From Marinibacterium profundimaris (lineage in GTDB: Bacteria > Pseudomonadota > Alphaproteobacteria > Rhodobacterales > Rhodobacteraceae): DNA of 54,331 bases. This document shows, piece after piece, positions 1 to 7,969 of this stretch. The number at the start of each line of letters is the position of its first letter. Position 1 is the stretch's first letter. The DNA lies in NCBI RefSeq assembly GCF_002210095.1, contig NZ_AQQR01000025.1, positions 1-54,331 of the forward strand, written 5' to 3'. The translations under genes and the position numbers were made by a program. Below the pieces are notes generated by a model. The model saw only the letters and a program-made list of their open reading frames with translations. It made no database searches and was not told the origin of the DNA.

Positions 1-87
1 GGATCAGGGATCAGGGATCAGGGATCAGGGATCAGGGATCAGGGATCAGGGATCAGGGATCAGGGATCAGGGATCAGGGATCAGGGA
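1..87. repeat. 7-bp tandem repeat at the window edge
   Basis: The unit GGATCAG is repeated without error 12 times plus three bases, starting at base 1, so the array may continue beyond the window. The period breaks at base 88. It lies outside any gene, downstream of rpmB. A short perfect repeat at the very edge is a common cause of assembly breaks; it could also be a variable-number tandem repeat. Confidence 0.97.
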
Positions 88-319
88 AAGTGGTGGCAGG
101 CAGGGCCATGCCGGGCAAGTCCCAACCGGGGTCAGCCTGGTAAAAACTGTGCTCGATGCGCGAATCGCCATCCCGCGGCGTCTGAGATGGGACGGGGGGT
201 GCACAAGACGAAACCCTCCGCACCCACGGGTGCGAAGGGCTGTGTCTGTCCCTCGGATCGGCCATTCGGCCTTGGTCCGGTCAAGGTCCTGCGCTGCCGG
301 CCCCGCGGGGCCGCAGGGG

Positions 320-616
320 TCAGGCGGCGGGCGCGGCCGCTTGTGCCTTGGCGATCTCTTTCTTGACCTTCAGCGCGGAGGGCGAGAGATCCTCGTCCTT
401 CGCCTTGGCCAGGAACTTGTCCAGGCCGCCCCGGTGATCGACGCTGCGCAGGGCCGACGCCGAGATCCGCAGCTTGATGCCACGGCCCAGCGTTTCCGAC
501 TGCAGGGTCACATCGTTCAGGTTCGGCAGGAACCGGCGCTTGGTCTTGTTGTTCGCGTGGCTGACATTGTTGCCAGTCATCGGGCCTTTCCCGGTCAGTT
601 CGCAACGGCGCGACAT
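320..616 (-). CDS. rpmB: 50S ribosomal protein L28
   Basis: Structural protein of the large ribosomal subunit, 98 residues. It begins [20 protein letters not shown], the L28 signature in which the first segment reads xCxxTGKxPxxGNxVSH, followed by a basic stretch ([10 protein letters not shown]). The ATG at 616 was chosen because it starts the conserved domain and has an AGAGGA ribosome-binding site upstream on the minus strand; the reading frame stays open further upstream but without family similarity. The C-terminal tail is Ala/Lys rich, as in alphaproteobacterial L28. Transcribed alone; meaB, upstream on the same strand, is separated from it by a paired hairpin. Confidence 0.97.
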   Translation of the reverse strand: MSRRCELTGKGPMTGNNVSHANNKTKRRFLPNLNDVTLQSETLGRGIKLRISASALRSVDHRGGLDKFLAKAKDEDLSPSALKVKKEIAKAQAAAPAA

Positions 617-809
617 GGTGTATCCTCTGTCTTGCGGCGCGGCATCTTCGCCCGGCGCCAAATAGAAAGAGCGCCGCCAATGGCCGCGCCCGAAATTCGG
701 TTCAAGGTCCATATGGGGAATCACCGCGCCCGTCAAGGCCCGCGCCCCGGGATCGCGGCGGATTTCCGGACCGGCACCGGGACGGGACGGACCGGCGGGA
801 CCGGGGTGC

Positions 810-854
810 AAAATTCTCACCGAGAATTTTGGCAAGAATTTCCGGGAAATTCTT
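810..854. terminator. Paired AT-rich hairpins (copy 1)
   Basis: Two perfect stem-loops stand in tandem. The first, 810-830, has arms AAAATTCTC and GAGAATTTT with a 3-base loop. The second, 834-854, has arms AAGAATTTCC and GGAAATTCTT around a single G. They are separated by GGC. They sit 14 bases downstream of the meaB stop on the minus strand, so they probably terminate meaB transcription. The same architecture recurs at 5386-5430 and 46638-46685 with different but self-complementary arms. Confidence 0.75.
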
Positions 855-868
855 GGGTCCGGCCCGGA

Positions 869-1858
869 TCAGACCGCCGTATGCTGGCCCGAGAGCGTTT
901 CGAGCATTTCGCGCGCCGCCGCGCCCGGGGTCACCCGGCCCTCGGCCACCGCCTGCCCCAGCCGGTCGAGCGCCGCGCGCGCCGTCCCGGTCTCCAACTG
1001 CGACAGAAGCGCGTTGCGCACCTCCTGGTCGAACCAGTAGCGCGCCTGTTCCGCCCGGCGACGCTCCCACCAGCCCGCCTCGCGCCGCCAGCCGATCAGC
1101 GCCTGCATCTCGTCCCAGGCTTCGGTCAGCCCCGTCCCGGCCAGGGCCGAGACCATCATCGCCTTTGGAAAGCCCTGCGGGTCCTGCGGCCGCTTGCGCA
1201 GCAGCCGCAGCGCGCCGGCATAATCGGCGCAGGTGCGCGTCGCCGTGGCTTTCAGGTCGCCGTCGGCCTTGTTGATCAGGATCAGGTCGGCGATCTCCAT
1301 GATGCCGCGCTTGACGCCTTGCAATTCGTCCCCGCCGGCGGGCGCCAGCAGCAGCACGAAGAGGTCCGACATCTCGGCCACCACGGTTTCCGACTGGCCG
1401 ACGCCGACCGTCTCGATGATCACCACGTCGAAGCCGGCCGCCTCGCACAGCGCCACCGCCTCGCGCGAACGCCGCGCGACGCCGCCCAGTTGGCTTTGAC
1501 TGGGCGAGGGCCGGATGAAGGCATCCTTCTCGCGGCTGAGCCTGTCCATCCGCGTCTTGTCGCCCAGAATCGACCCGCCCGAGCGGGCCGAGCTGGGATC
1601 CACCGCCAGCACGGCCACCCGCAGCCCCTGGCCCAGCAGCATCATGCCGAAGGCCTCGGTGAAGGTCGACTTGCCCACGCCGGGGGTGCCCGACAGCCCG
1701 ATCCGGATCGCCTCGCGCCCCGACCCGCGCAGGCGTTCGAGAAGCTCCCGCGCCTGCTCGCGGTGATCGGCCCGGCTGCTTTCGACCAGGGTGATGGCCC
1801 GGGCAAGCGCCCGCCGATCGCCGGTCAAAATTCGGTCAGACAGCTGTGCAAGGTCCAT
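869..1858 (-). CDS. meaB: MeaB/ArgK-type GTPase, methylmalonyl-CoA mutase chaperone
   Basis: G3E-family P-loop GTPase of 329 residues. Family members protect and load adenosylcobalamin-dependent methylmalonyl-CoA or ethylmalonyl-CoA mutase. Visible motifs are the Walker A loop GTPGVGKST (residues 57-65), the VDPSSARSGGSILGDKTRM segment typical of MeaB, the switch region IIETVGVGQSE and the guanine-specificity motif NKAD. The ATG at 1858 has a GGAG site six bases upstream; the frame is open further upstream but that part looks non-coding. The mutase itself is not in the window, but methylmalonyl-CoA epimerase is, at 24.1-24.5 kb. Confidence 0.93.
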   Translation of the reverse strand: MDLAQLSDRILTGDRRALARAITLVESSRADHREQARELLERLRGSGREAIRIGLSGTPGVGKSTFTEAFGMMLLGQGLRVAVLAVDPSSARSGGSILGDKTRMDRLSREKDAFIRPSPSQSQLGGVARRSREAVALCEAAGFDVVIIETVGVGQSETVVAEMSDLFVLLLAPAGGDELQGVKRGIMEIADLILINKADGDLKATATRTCADYAGALRLLRKRPQDPQGFPKAMMVSALAGTGLTEAWDEMQALIGWRREAGWWERRRAEQARYWFDQEVRNALLSQLETGTARAALDRLGQAVAEGRVTPGAAAREMLETLSGQHTAV

Positions 1859-1988
1859 GAAGGCTCCATATCTGTGTGATGTGTCATGCCTTGGCCGGCG
1901 GGCGGTTGTCCAGTCCGGTCCGAACCGGCGCCGTCCATGGGCCGCATGGGCGATGGCACGGGTGACCACGTGACCATCGGAGCAGCAG

Positions 1989-2738
1989 ATGACCCGCAGA
2001 CCCGCCCCCATCCCCGCCCGCCCGGGCCGTGCCCTGGCGCTCGGCCTGCTCTGTGCCGCCCTGGCCGCGCCGCTGACGGCCCAGACCCGCACCGACGCGA
2101 CCTTCGTGGCCAAGCTTTACGGGGCGACGCTGGCCACGATCACGATGGCCGGCCAGACCTCGGGCAGCGCCTATTCGGTCAGGGCGGAACTCAGCACGCG
2201 CGGCATCGTCAGCGCGCTGAGCAACACCAGCTACCGGGGCGATGCCTCGGGGCGGATCAGCTCGGGCCGGTTCCGCCCGGCGCGCTACGACGAGACGGTG
2301 GTGGAAGGATCGGACCGCAAGGTGGGCGCGCTGGTCTGGCGCGCAGGCCTGCCGCAGCCCGAAGGCTACATGGCCGAGGAACGCCAGGACGATGCGCTGC
2401 CGATCTCGGGCCAGGGCGATACGGTGGATCCGCTGACGGCGATCTTCATGGTGCTGCGCGACCAGTCCCCGGAAGAGGTCTGCCCGCCGCTGCGGCAGTT
2501 CGTCTTCGACGGCGAGCGGCGTTCGGTCGTGGAACTGACGCGCACCTCCGAGACCGCCGACACGATCACCTGCGCCGGGCAGTTCCGGCGCGTGGCAGGC
2601 TATCCCAAGGACGAATACGACAAGCGCCGCAAGGTCTTCCCGATCGAGCTGACCTACACAAGGTCGGGCGACGTGATGCAGGCGCAGGTGATGAAGCTGC
2701 GCACGGATTACGGCCCGGCGACGCTGGAACGGCGGTAA
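1989..2738 (+). CDS. DUF3108-family secreted protein
   Basis: A 249-residue protein with a clear N-terminal signal peptide (basic start, hydrophobic ALALGLLCAALAAPLTA, cleavage near residue 31). The remainder, with YGATLATITM, STRGIVSALSNTSYRGDASGR and a C-terminal block PIELTYTRSGDVMQAQVMKL, fits the DUF3108 family of periplasmic or outer-membrane-associated beta-rich proteins. Two cysteines (in EVCPPL and ITCAGQ) could form a disulfide. The ATG has a GGAG site eight bases upstream. It is followed at 185 bases by hrpB on the same strand. The molecular function is unknown. Confidence 0.82.
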   Translation: MTRRPAPIPARPGRALALGLLCAALAAPLTAQTRTDATFVAKLYGATLATITMAGQTSGSAYSVRAELSTRGIVSALSNTSYRGDASGRISSGRFRPARYDETVVEGSDRKVGALVWRAGLPQPEGYMAEERQDDALPISGQGDTVDPLTAIFMVLRDQSPEEVCPPLRQFVFDGERRSVVELTRTSETADTITCAGQFRRVAGYPKDEYDKRRKVFPIELTYTRSGDVMQAQVMKLRTDYGPATLERR

Positions 2739-2923
2739 GGCCGCGACCCGGTCCGGACCCGCAGCGCCCTGTCGATCAGCACCCCATGGGGGCGCCCGCG
2801 CCCAAACCTCTGGTCAGGCCGGGCGGGCGAACCGGGGTGGGTGGGCGGGAGGTTGGCCCGCCCGGCCGTCGCGCCACCGCCCGGCGGCTGGACCTCGCCC
2901 TTCCATTTGCCGATAAGGCGGAC

Positions 2924-5383
2924 ATGCACCCGCCCCTGCCCATAGACGCCGTCCTGCCTCAGCTGGTCTCGGCCATCGCCACCTCCGGCCGCGCCGTGCT
3001 GCAGGCGCCGCCGGGCGCGGGCAAGACCACGCGCGTGCCGCTCGCGCTGCTGGAGGCCGGTGTCGAGGGGCGTATCCTGATGCTGGAACCCCGTCGCCTC
3101 GCCGCCCGGGCCGCCGCCGAGCGCATGGCCGAGGCGCTTGGCGAAGGCGCGGGCGACACCGTGGGCTACCGGATCCGGGGCACGACAAAGGTGTCGAACC
3201 AGACCCGCATCGAAGTGGTGACCGAAGGCATCCTGACCCGGATGCTGCAATCCGATCCCGAGCTGCCCGGCGTCGGCACCGTGATCTTCGACGAATTCCA
3301 CGAACGCTCCCTGCAGGCCGACCTTGGCTTGGCGCTCTGCCTCGAGGTGACCGAGACCCTGCGCGAGGATCTGCGCCTGCTGGTCATGTCCGCCACGCTT
3401 GACGCCGGCCCGGTGGCCGAGCTGATCGGCGCGCCGGTGGTGACGTCGGAAGGGCGCGGCTATGCCGTCAGCGAACACTGGCTGGACACCGCCCTGCCGC
3501 CAAGGACGCGCCGGCCGCAGGCGCTGGCCGACCTCATCCTGCGGGCCGAGGCCGAAAGCCGCGCCATGGGCGGCGCGATCCTGGCCTTCCTGCCCGGCGA
3601 GGGCGAGATCCGGCAATGCGCCGCCGCGCTGCAGGGCCGCCTGCCGGGCGATTGCGAGATCCGGCCGCTTTATGGCGCCCTGCCCTTTGCCGAACAGCGC
3701 GCGGCGCTGGCGCCGCTGGACCGCGGGCGCAAGGTGGTGCTGGCGACCTCGATCGCCGAGACCTCTCTGACCATTCCGGATGTGCGCGTGGTGGTCGATG
3801 GCGGTCAGGCCCGGCGGTCGCGGTTCGATCCGGGCTCGGGCATGGCGCGACTGGTGACCGAACGGGTCACGAGGGCCGAGGCGGTGCAGCGCGCGGGCCG
3901 CGCGGGCCGCGTGGCGACAGGCGTCTGTTACCGGCTCTGGACAAAGGGCGAGCATGGCGCGCTGTCGGCCTATCCCCCGCCCGAGATCGCGGCGGCGGAT
4001 CTCGCCGGCCTGGCGCTGGACTGCGCGGTCTGGGGGACGGGGCCGGAGGATCTGGCCTTTCTGACCCCGCCGCCCGAGGGCGCCTATGCCGAGGCGCGGG
4101 CGCTGCTGGCGATGCTGGATGCGCTGGATGCCGAGGGGCGGATCACGGCCCATGGCCGGGCGCTGGCGCGGTTGCCGCTGCATCCGCGGCTGGCGCATAT
4201 GCTGATCAAGGCGGGCCCGTCGGCAGCGCCGCTGGCGGCCCTGCTGGAGGAGCGCGACCCGCTGCGCGGTGCGCCGGTGGACCTGTCGCTGCGGCTGGAG
4301 GCGCTGCGCGACCCGGCCCGGTTCGGGCGCGAGCGGCCCCATCAGCTCAACCGCCCCACGCTGGACCGGATCCGGGCCGAGGCCAGGCGGCTGGCCAAAC
4401 GCGCCGGCGGCCGGGACGCCGGGCTGGAGCCGGCGGAGATGGCCGCGCTGGCCTATCCCGACCGCGTCGGGCAGCGGCGCAAGGGCGAGGCGCCGCGCTA
4501 CGTGCTGTCGGGCGGCAAGGGCGCCGTGCTGGACGAGGGCGATCCGCTGGCGGCATCGCCGTGGCTGGTGGTGCTGGACACCGACGGCAACCCGCGCGAG
4601 GCGAAGGTGCGGCTGGCCGGCGCCATCACCCAGGGGCAGATCCGGGCGCTTTTCGCCGATCAGCTGGTGGCCGAGGACAGCTGTGCCTGGTCGAAGCGCG
4701 ACCGCCGCGTGGTGGCCCGACGGCGCGAGATGCTGGGCGCGGTGGCGCTGCGCGACGAGATCTGGAAGGACGTGCCCGACGACGTGGTCGCGCGGGCCAT
4801 GCTGGACGGGGTGCGCGAGCTGGGCCTGCGGCTGGAGGGCGCGGCCGGGCGGCTGGCGCGGCGGGTGGAACTGGTCCGGGCGAGCGGTCAGACCTCGGGG
4901 GCCGATCTGCCGGATTTCTCCGAAGCGGGGCTGATGGCGGGGCTGGAGGACTGGCTGCTGCCGATGCTGACGGGCGTGCGGAGCGCGGAGGACTGGAAAC
5001 GCTTCGATCCGCTGCCGGCGCTGCAGGCCGCACTTGGCTGGGACGGCAAGCAGGTGGTGGACCGGGTCGCGCCGGGGTCTTTCGTGACGCCGCTGGGGCG
5101 GAAGGTGGCGATCGACTATACCGACGAGGGGCCCGAGATCGCGCTGCGGCTGCAGGAACTGTTCGGCGTCACGCACCACCCGCAGGCGGGCGGCGCGGCG
5201 CTGAAGATTTCGCTGCTGTCCCCGGCCGGGCGGCCGGTGCAGGTGACGCGGGACCTGCCGGGGTTCTGGGCGGGATCCTACGCGGATGTGCGCAAGGACA
5301 TGCGGGCGCAATACCCCAAACACCCCTGGCCCGAGGATCCGACACGGGCGGACCCGACGCTCAGGGCGAAACCGCGGAAGTAG
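2924..5383 (+). CDS. hrpB: ATP-dependent helicase HrpB
   Basis: DEAH-type RNA helicase of 819 residues, the usual HrpB length. Walker A is APPGAGKTT (28-36), the DEAH-box equivalent is DEFH (123-126), and motif III is MSATLD (155-160). Downstream are TSIAETSLTIPDV and QRAGRAGR (motifs V and VI), then the HA2-like region and the HrpB-specific C-terminus ending near YPKHPWPEDP. The ATG at 2924 follows AAGGCGG and begins the recognisable protein; the open frame extends upstream through unrelated sequence. The biological role of HrpB is poorly defined. It converges on argF with only 48 bases between the stop codons, filled by paired hairpins. Confidence 0.95.
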   Translation: MHPPLPIDAVLPQLVSAIATSGRAVLQAPPGAGKTTRVPLALLEAGVEGRILMLEPRRLAARAAAERMAEALGEGAGDTVGYRIRGTTKVSNQTRIEVVTEGILTRMLQSDPELPGVGTVIFDEFHERSLQADLGLALCLEVTETLREDLRLLVMSATLDAGPVAELIGAPVVTSEGRGYAVSEHWLDTALPPRTRRPQALADLILRAEAESRAMGGAILAFLPGEGEIRQCAAALQGRLPGDCEIRPLYGALPFAEQRAALAPLDRGRKVVLATSIAETSLTIPDVRVVVDGGQARRSRFDPGSGMARLVTERVTRAEAVQRAGRAGRVATGVCYRLWTKGEHGALSAYPPPEIAAADLAGLALDCAVWGTGPEDLAFLTPPPEGAYAEARALLAMLDALDAEGRITAHGRALARLPLHPRLAHMLIKAGPSAAPLAALLEERDPLRGAPVDLSLRLEALRDPARFGRERPHQLNRPTLDRIRAEARRLAKRAGGRDAGLEPAEMAALAYPDRVGQRRKGEAPRYVLSGGKGAVLDEGDPLAASPWLVVLDTDGNPREAKVRLAGAITQGQIRALFADQLVAEDSCAWSKRDRRVVARRREMLGAVALRDEIWKDVPDDVVARAMLDGVRELGLRLEGAAGRLARRVELVRASGQTSGADLPDFSEAGLMAGLEDWLLPMLTGVRSAEDWKRFDPLPALQAALGWDGKQVVDRVAPGSFVTPLGRKVAIDYTDEGPEIALRLQELFGVTHHPQAGGAALKISLLSPAGRPVQVTRDLPGFWAGSYADVRKDMRAQYPKHPWPEDPTRADPTLRAKPRK

Positions 5384-5385
5384 GC

Positions 5386-5430
5386 AAGACTTTCCCGGAA
5401 AGTCTTGGCAAAGATTTCCGGGAAATCTTT
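5386..5430. terminator. Paired AT-rich hairpins (copy 2), bidirectional
   Basis: Two perfect stem-loops fill the gap between the convergent hrpB and argF stops. The first, 5386-5406, has arms AAGACTTTCC and GGAAAGTCTT around one C. The second, 5410-5430, has arms AAAGATTTCC and GGAAATCTTT around one G. They are separated by GGC, as in copy 1. Placement directly between two stop codons, and the T-rich 3-prime arm on both strands, point to a two-way terminator. Confidence 0.85.
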
Positions 5431-5431
5431 G

Positions 5432-6358
5432 TTACACGCCCAGGCACCAGCGCATGATGGCCTTCTGCGCGTGCAGCCGGTTCTCGGCCTCGTCGAAGAT
5501 CACCGATTGCGGGCCGTCCATGACCTCGGATGTGACTTCCTCGCCGCGATGGGCGGGCAGGCAATGCATGAAGAGCGCATCCGGTTTCGCCTTCGCCATC
5601 AGCCCCGCGTTGACCTGGTAGGGCCGCAGCAGGTTGTGCCGCCGTTCGCGCGCGGATTGCGCGTCATGCATGGACACCCAGGTGTCGGCGACGATCAGGT
5701 CGGCGCCTTCGACGGCGGCCTCGGCATCGCGCGTGATCTCGATGGTCGAGCCCTTCTGCCGCGCGAAATCCACGAACTCCGGCTCGGGGTCCAGCACCTG
5801 CGGCCCGGCGAAGGTAAGATCGAAGCCGAACTGTCCGGCGGCATGCAGGAAGGAGGCGCAGACATTGTTGCCGTCGCCGCACCAGACCACCTTCTTGCCG
5901 GCGATCGGACCGCGATGTTCCTCGAAGGTCATCACGTCTGCCATGATCTGGCAGGGATGGGTGCGGTCGGTCAGCCCGTTGATCACCGGCACGTCGGCGA
6001 ATTCCGACATTTCGGTCAGCACGGTTTCGTCGAAGGTTCGGATCATGATCAGGTCGACATAGCGCGACAGCACGCGGGCGGTATCGGCGATGGTCTCGCC
6101 ATGGCCCAGCTGCATGTCGGCGCCCGACAGCACCATGGTCTCGGCCCCCATCTGGCGGGCGCCGACATCAAAGCTGACGCGGGTCCGGGTCGAGGGCTTT
6201 TCGAAGATCAGCGCGACCATGTGGTTCTTCAGCGGCTGGTCCGCGTCCGGGGCGGCATGAAGCTCACCGGCGCGGGCGGATTTCATCGCGGCGGCCTTGT
6301 CGATCATGCCCCGAAGCTCGGCCGGGTCGGTTTTGTGGATGTCTAGGAAATGGTTCAT
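5432..6358 (-). CDS. argF: Ornithine carbamoyltransferase
   Basis: Catalyses carbamoyl phosphate plus ornithine to citrulline in arginine biosynthesis. Length is 308 residues, normal for the family. Motifs visible: carbamoyl-phosphate-binding STRT (56-59), HPCQ (134-137), the ornithine-loop DTWVSM (225-230) and [11 protein letters not shown] (265 onward) with the catalytic cysteine. It lies 91 bases downstream of argD on the same strand and is probably cotranscribed with it; that gap is filled by a composite repeat. Carbamoyl phosphate would come from the CarB encoded at 31.7-35.1 kb. Confidence 0.98.
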   Translation of the reverse strand: MNHFLDIHKTDPAELRGMIDKAAAMKSARAGELHAAPDADQPLKNHMVALIFEKPSTRTRVSFDVGARQMGAETMVLSGADMQLGHGETIADTARVLSRYVDLIMIRTFDETVLTEMSEFADVPVINGLTDRTHPCQIMADVMTFEEHRGPIAGKKVVWCGDGNNVCASFLHAAGQFGFDLTFAGPQVLDPEPEFVDFARQKGSTIEITRDAEAAVEGADLIVADTWVSMHDAQSARERRHNLLRPYQVNAGLMAKAKPDALFMHCLPAHRGEEVTSEVMDGPQSVIFDEAENRLHAQKAIMRWCLGV

Positions 6359-6385
6359 GGCGTATCTCGGATCTCGGTCGGGGAT

Positions 6386-6449
6386 GGGGGCTCTGCCCCC
6401 GTCAGCCGCTGGCTGACTCCCCCGGAGGTATTTTTACAAAGATGAAGAC
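6386..6449 (+). repeat. Composite intergenic repeat, full copy (B1)
   Basis: The element has three parts in order: the hairpin GGGGGCTCTGCCCCC (6386-6400), a second palindrome with arms GTCAGCC and GGCTGAC (6401-6417), and the tail TCCCCCGGAGGTATTT running on to ACAAAGATGAAGAC. It occupies most of the argD-argF gap. Full copies recur at 7902-7964 (opposite strand) and 42612-42678; shorter versions occur at six further places in this window. Confidence 0.9.
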
Positions 6450-7631
6450 TCAGGCGTCCTGCGGGGCCAGCGCCGTGGCGGCGGCGTCAAGGCGGGTGAC
6501 CGCGGCGTCGATCTCGTCGTCCGAGATGGTCAGCGGCGGCAGAAGGCGGATGACATTGTCGGCCGCCGGAACGGTCAGAAGCTCCTGGTCGTAGCCCGCC
6601 TTGACCACGTCGACATTCGGGACCTTGCACTTGATCCCCAGCATCAGGCCGGAGCCGCGGACGCTGTCGAAGACCTCCGGATGCGCGGCGACGAGCCCCT
6701 CGAGCTTCTGGCGCAGCAGGCCCGCCTTGCGGTTGACCTCGGCCAGGAAGGCGGGCTCGGTGACGATGTCCATCACCTTGCAGCCCACGGCGCAGGCCAG
6801 CGGGTTGCCGCCGTAGGTGGACCCATGGGTCCCCGCGGTCATGCCCGAGGCCGCCTTTTCGGTGGCCAGCACCGCGCCCAGCGGAAAGCCCCCGCCGATG
6901 CCCTTGGCGACCATCATGATATCCGGCGTGATCCCGGCCCATTCATGGGCAAAAAGCTTGCCGGTCCGGCCCATGCCGCATTGCACCTCGTCGAGGATCA
7001 GCAGGATCTCGTTCTCGTCGCAGAGCGCACGCAGGGCCTTCAGCTGGTCGTCGGGCATGGGCACGATGCCCCCCTCGCCCTGCACAGGCTCGACCAGGAT
7101 GGCGCCGACAGTGTCGGTGATCGCGGCCTTCAGCGCGGCTTCGTCGCCCCAGGGCAGGTGGATGAAGCCCGGCAGCAGCGGACCGAAGCCCCTGGTCATC
7201 TTCTCGGACCCGGCGGCGGCGATGCCGGCCGAGGAACGGCCATGGAACGAGCCGGTGAAGGCGATGATGTCGGTCTTCTCGGGCTGGCCCAGATCATACC
7301 AGTATTTCCGCGCCATCTTCACCGCGAGTTCACAGCTTTCGGTGCCGGAATTGGTGAAGAAGACGGTATCGGCGAAGGTGGCCTCGACCAGCCTGTCGGC
7401 CAGCTCCTGCTGCCGCGGGATCTGGTAGAGGTTCGAGGTGTGCCACAGCAGGTTCGCCTGTTCGGTCAGCACGGCGACCAGCTCGGGGTTGGCATGGCCC
7501 AGCGCGTTCACCGCGATCCCGGCGCCCAGGTCCAGGAAGCGTCGACCGTCCGCCTCGATCAGCCAGGAGCCTTCGCCCTTCTCGAAGGAGAGCGGCGCGC
7601 GGGAATAGGTCGGCAGAACGGACGGGATCAT
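6450..7631 (-). CDS. argD: Acetylornithine/succinylornithine aminotransferase
   Basis: PLP-dependent class III aminotransferase of arginine biosynthesis, transferring the amino group to N-acetylglutamate semialdehyde. 393 residues from the ATG at 7631, which has AAGGA upstream; a GTG 15 bases upstream lies in frame but overlaps that binding site. Motifs: TNSGTESCELAVKMARK, FHGRS, LDEVQCGMGRTG and the PLP lysine in VAKGIGGGFP (Lys243). The first gene of an argD-argF pair on the minus strand. Members of this family may also act on lysine-pathway intermediates (succinyl-diaminopimelate aminotransferase), which cannot be excluded here. Confidence 0.95.
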   Translation of the reverse strand: MIPSVLPTYSRAPLSFEKGEGSWLIEADGRRFLDLGAGIAVNALGHANPELVAVLTEQANLLWHTSNLYQIPRQQELADRLVEATFADTVFFTNSGTESCELAVKMARKYWYDLGQPEKTDIIAFTGSFHGRSSAGIAAAGSEKMTRGFGPLLPGFIHLPWGDEAALKAAITDTVGAILVEPVQGEGGIVPMPDDQLKALRALCDENEILLILDEVQCGMGRTGKLFAHEWAGITPDIMMVAKGIGGGFPLGAVLATEKAASGMTAGTHGSTYGGNPLACAVGCKVMDIVTEPAFLAEVNRKAGLLRQKLEGLVAAHPEVFDSVRGSGLMLGIKCKVPNVDVVKAGYDQELLTVPAADNVIRLLPPLTISDDEIDAAVTRLDAAATALAPQDA

Positions 7632-7901
7632 CGGATCATCCTTCACATGGGTCAGGCCCTGTCAATGCCTCAGCAGGGCCCAAGCGTCAACGATTTGAGG
7701 AGAGTATACCCGGTTTTCGGGCAGGATCAGCAGGTCACACCCCGTGCGAGGTGGCGGTCAGGCGCGTCGGCGTCGACGAATGCAATATGTGGCCATGCGG
7801 ATCATGCCCTGTCCAGTACAGCCATTTCGCTCAGCTGAGAAGCCCCAATCTTGACGACCGAGAGCAAAGGGCGCGGCCCGCCCCTCGCGCGCCACGCCCC
7901 T
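7632..7901. other. Intergenic region upstream of argD
   Basis: About 270 bases between argD and the composite repeat at 7902. I see no coding sequence or structured RNA that I can support. It must contain the argD promoter on the minus strand, but no convincing -35/-10 pair stands out by eye. Confidence 0.5.
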
Positions 7902-7964
7902 CGTTCTTCTTGGCCCAAATACCTCCGGGGGAGTCGCCCGACGGGCGACGGGGGCAGCGCCCCC
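7902..7964 (-). repeat. Composite intergenic repeat, full copy (B2)
   Basis: Read on the minus strand: hairpin GGGGGCGCTGCCCCC (7964-7950), palindrome with arms GTCGCCC and GGGCGAC (7949-7933), then TCCCCCGGAGGTATTT followed by GGGCCAAGAAGAACG. It starts six bases past the stop of the ABC permease gene, in the same orientation, so it would form the 3-prime end of that transcript. Confidence 0.9.
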
Positions 7965-7969
7965 AGGCC

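Noticed and set aside
1-87. CRISPR or telomere-like array
   Set aside because: A 7-bp unit without spacers is a simple tandem repeat.
149-1879. Long open frames antisense to rpmB and meaB, and many others antisense to known genes (for example 2708-5323, 15843-17576, 32718-35318)
   Set aside because: High GC content creates long antisense frames. They are rich in Arg, Pro, Gly and His, lack family motifs, and lie opposite well-recognised genes.
5386-5430. CRISPR repeats or attachment sites from the repeated hairpins
   Set aside because: There are only two adjacent units with no spacers, no cas genes and no integrase.
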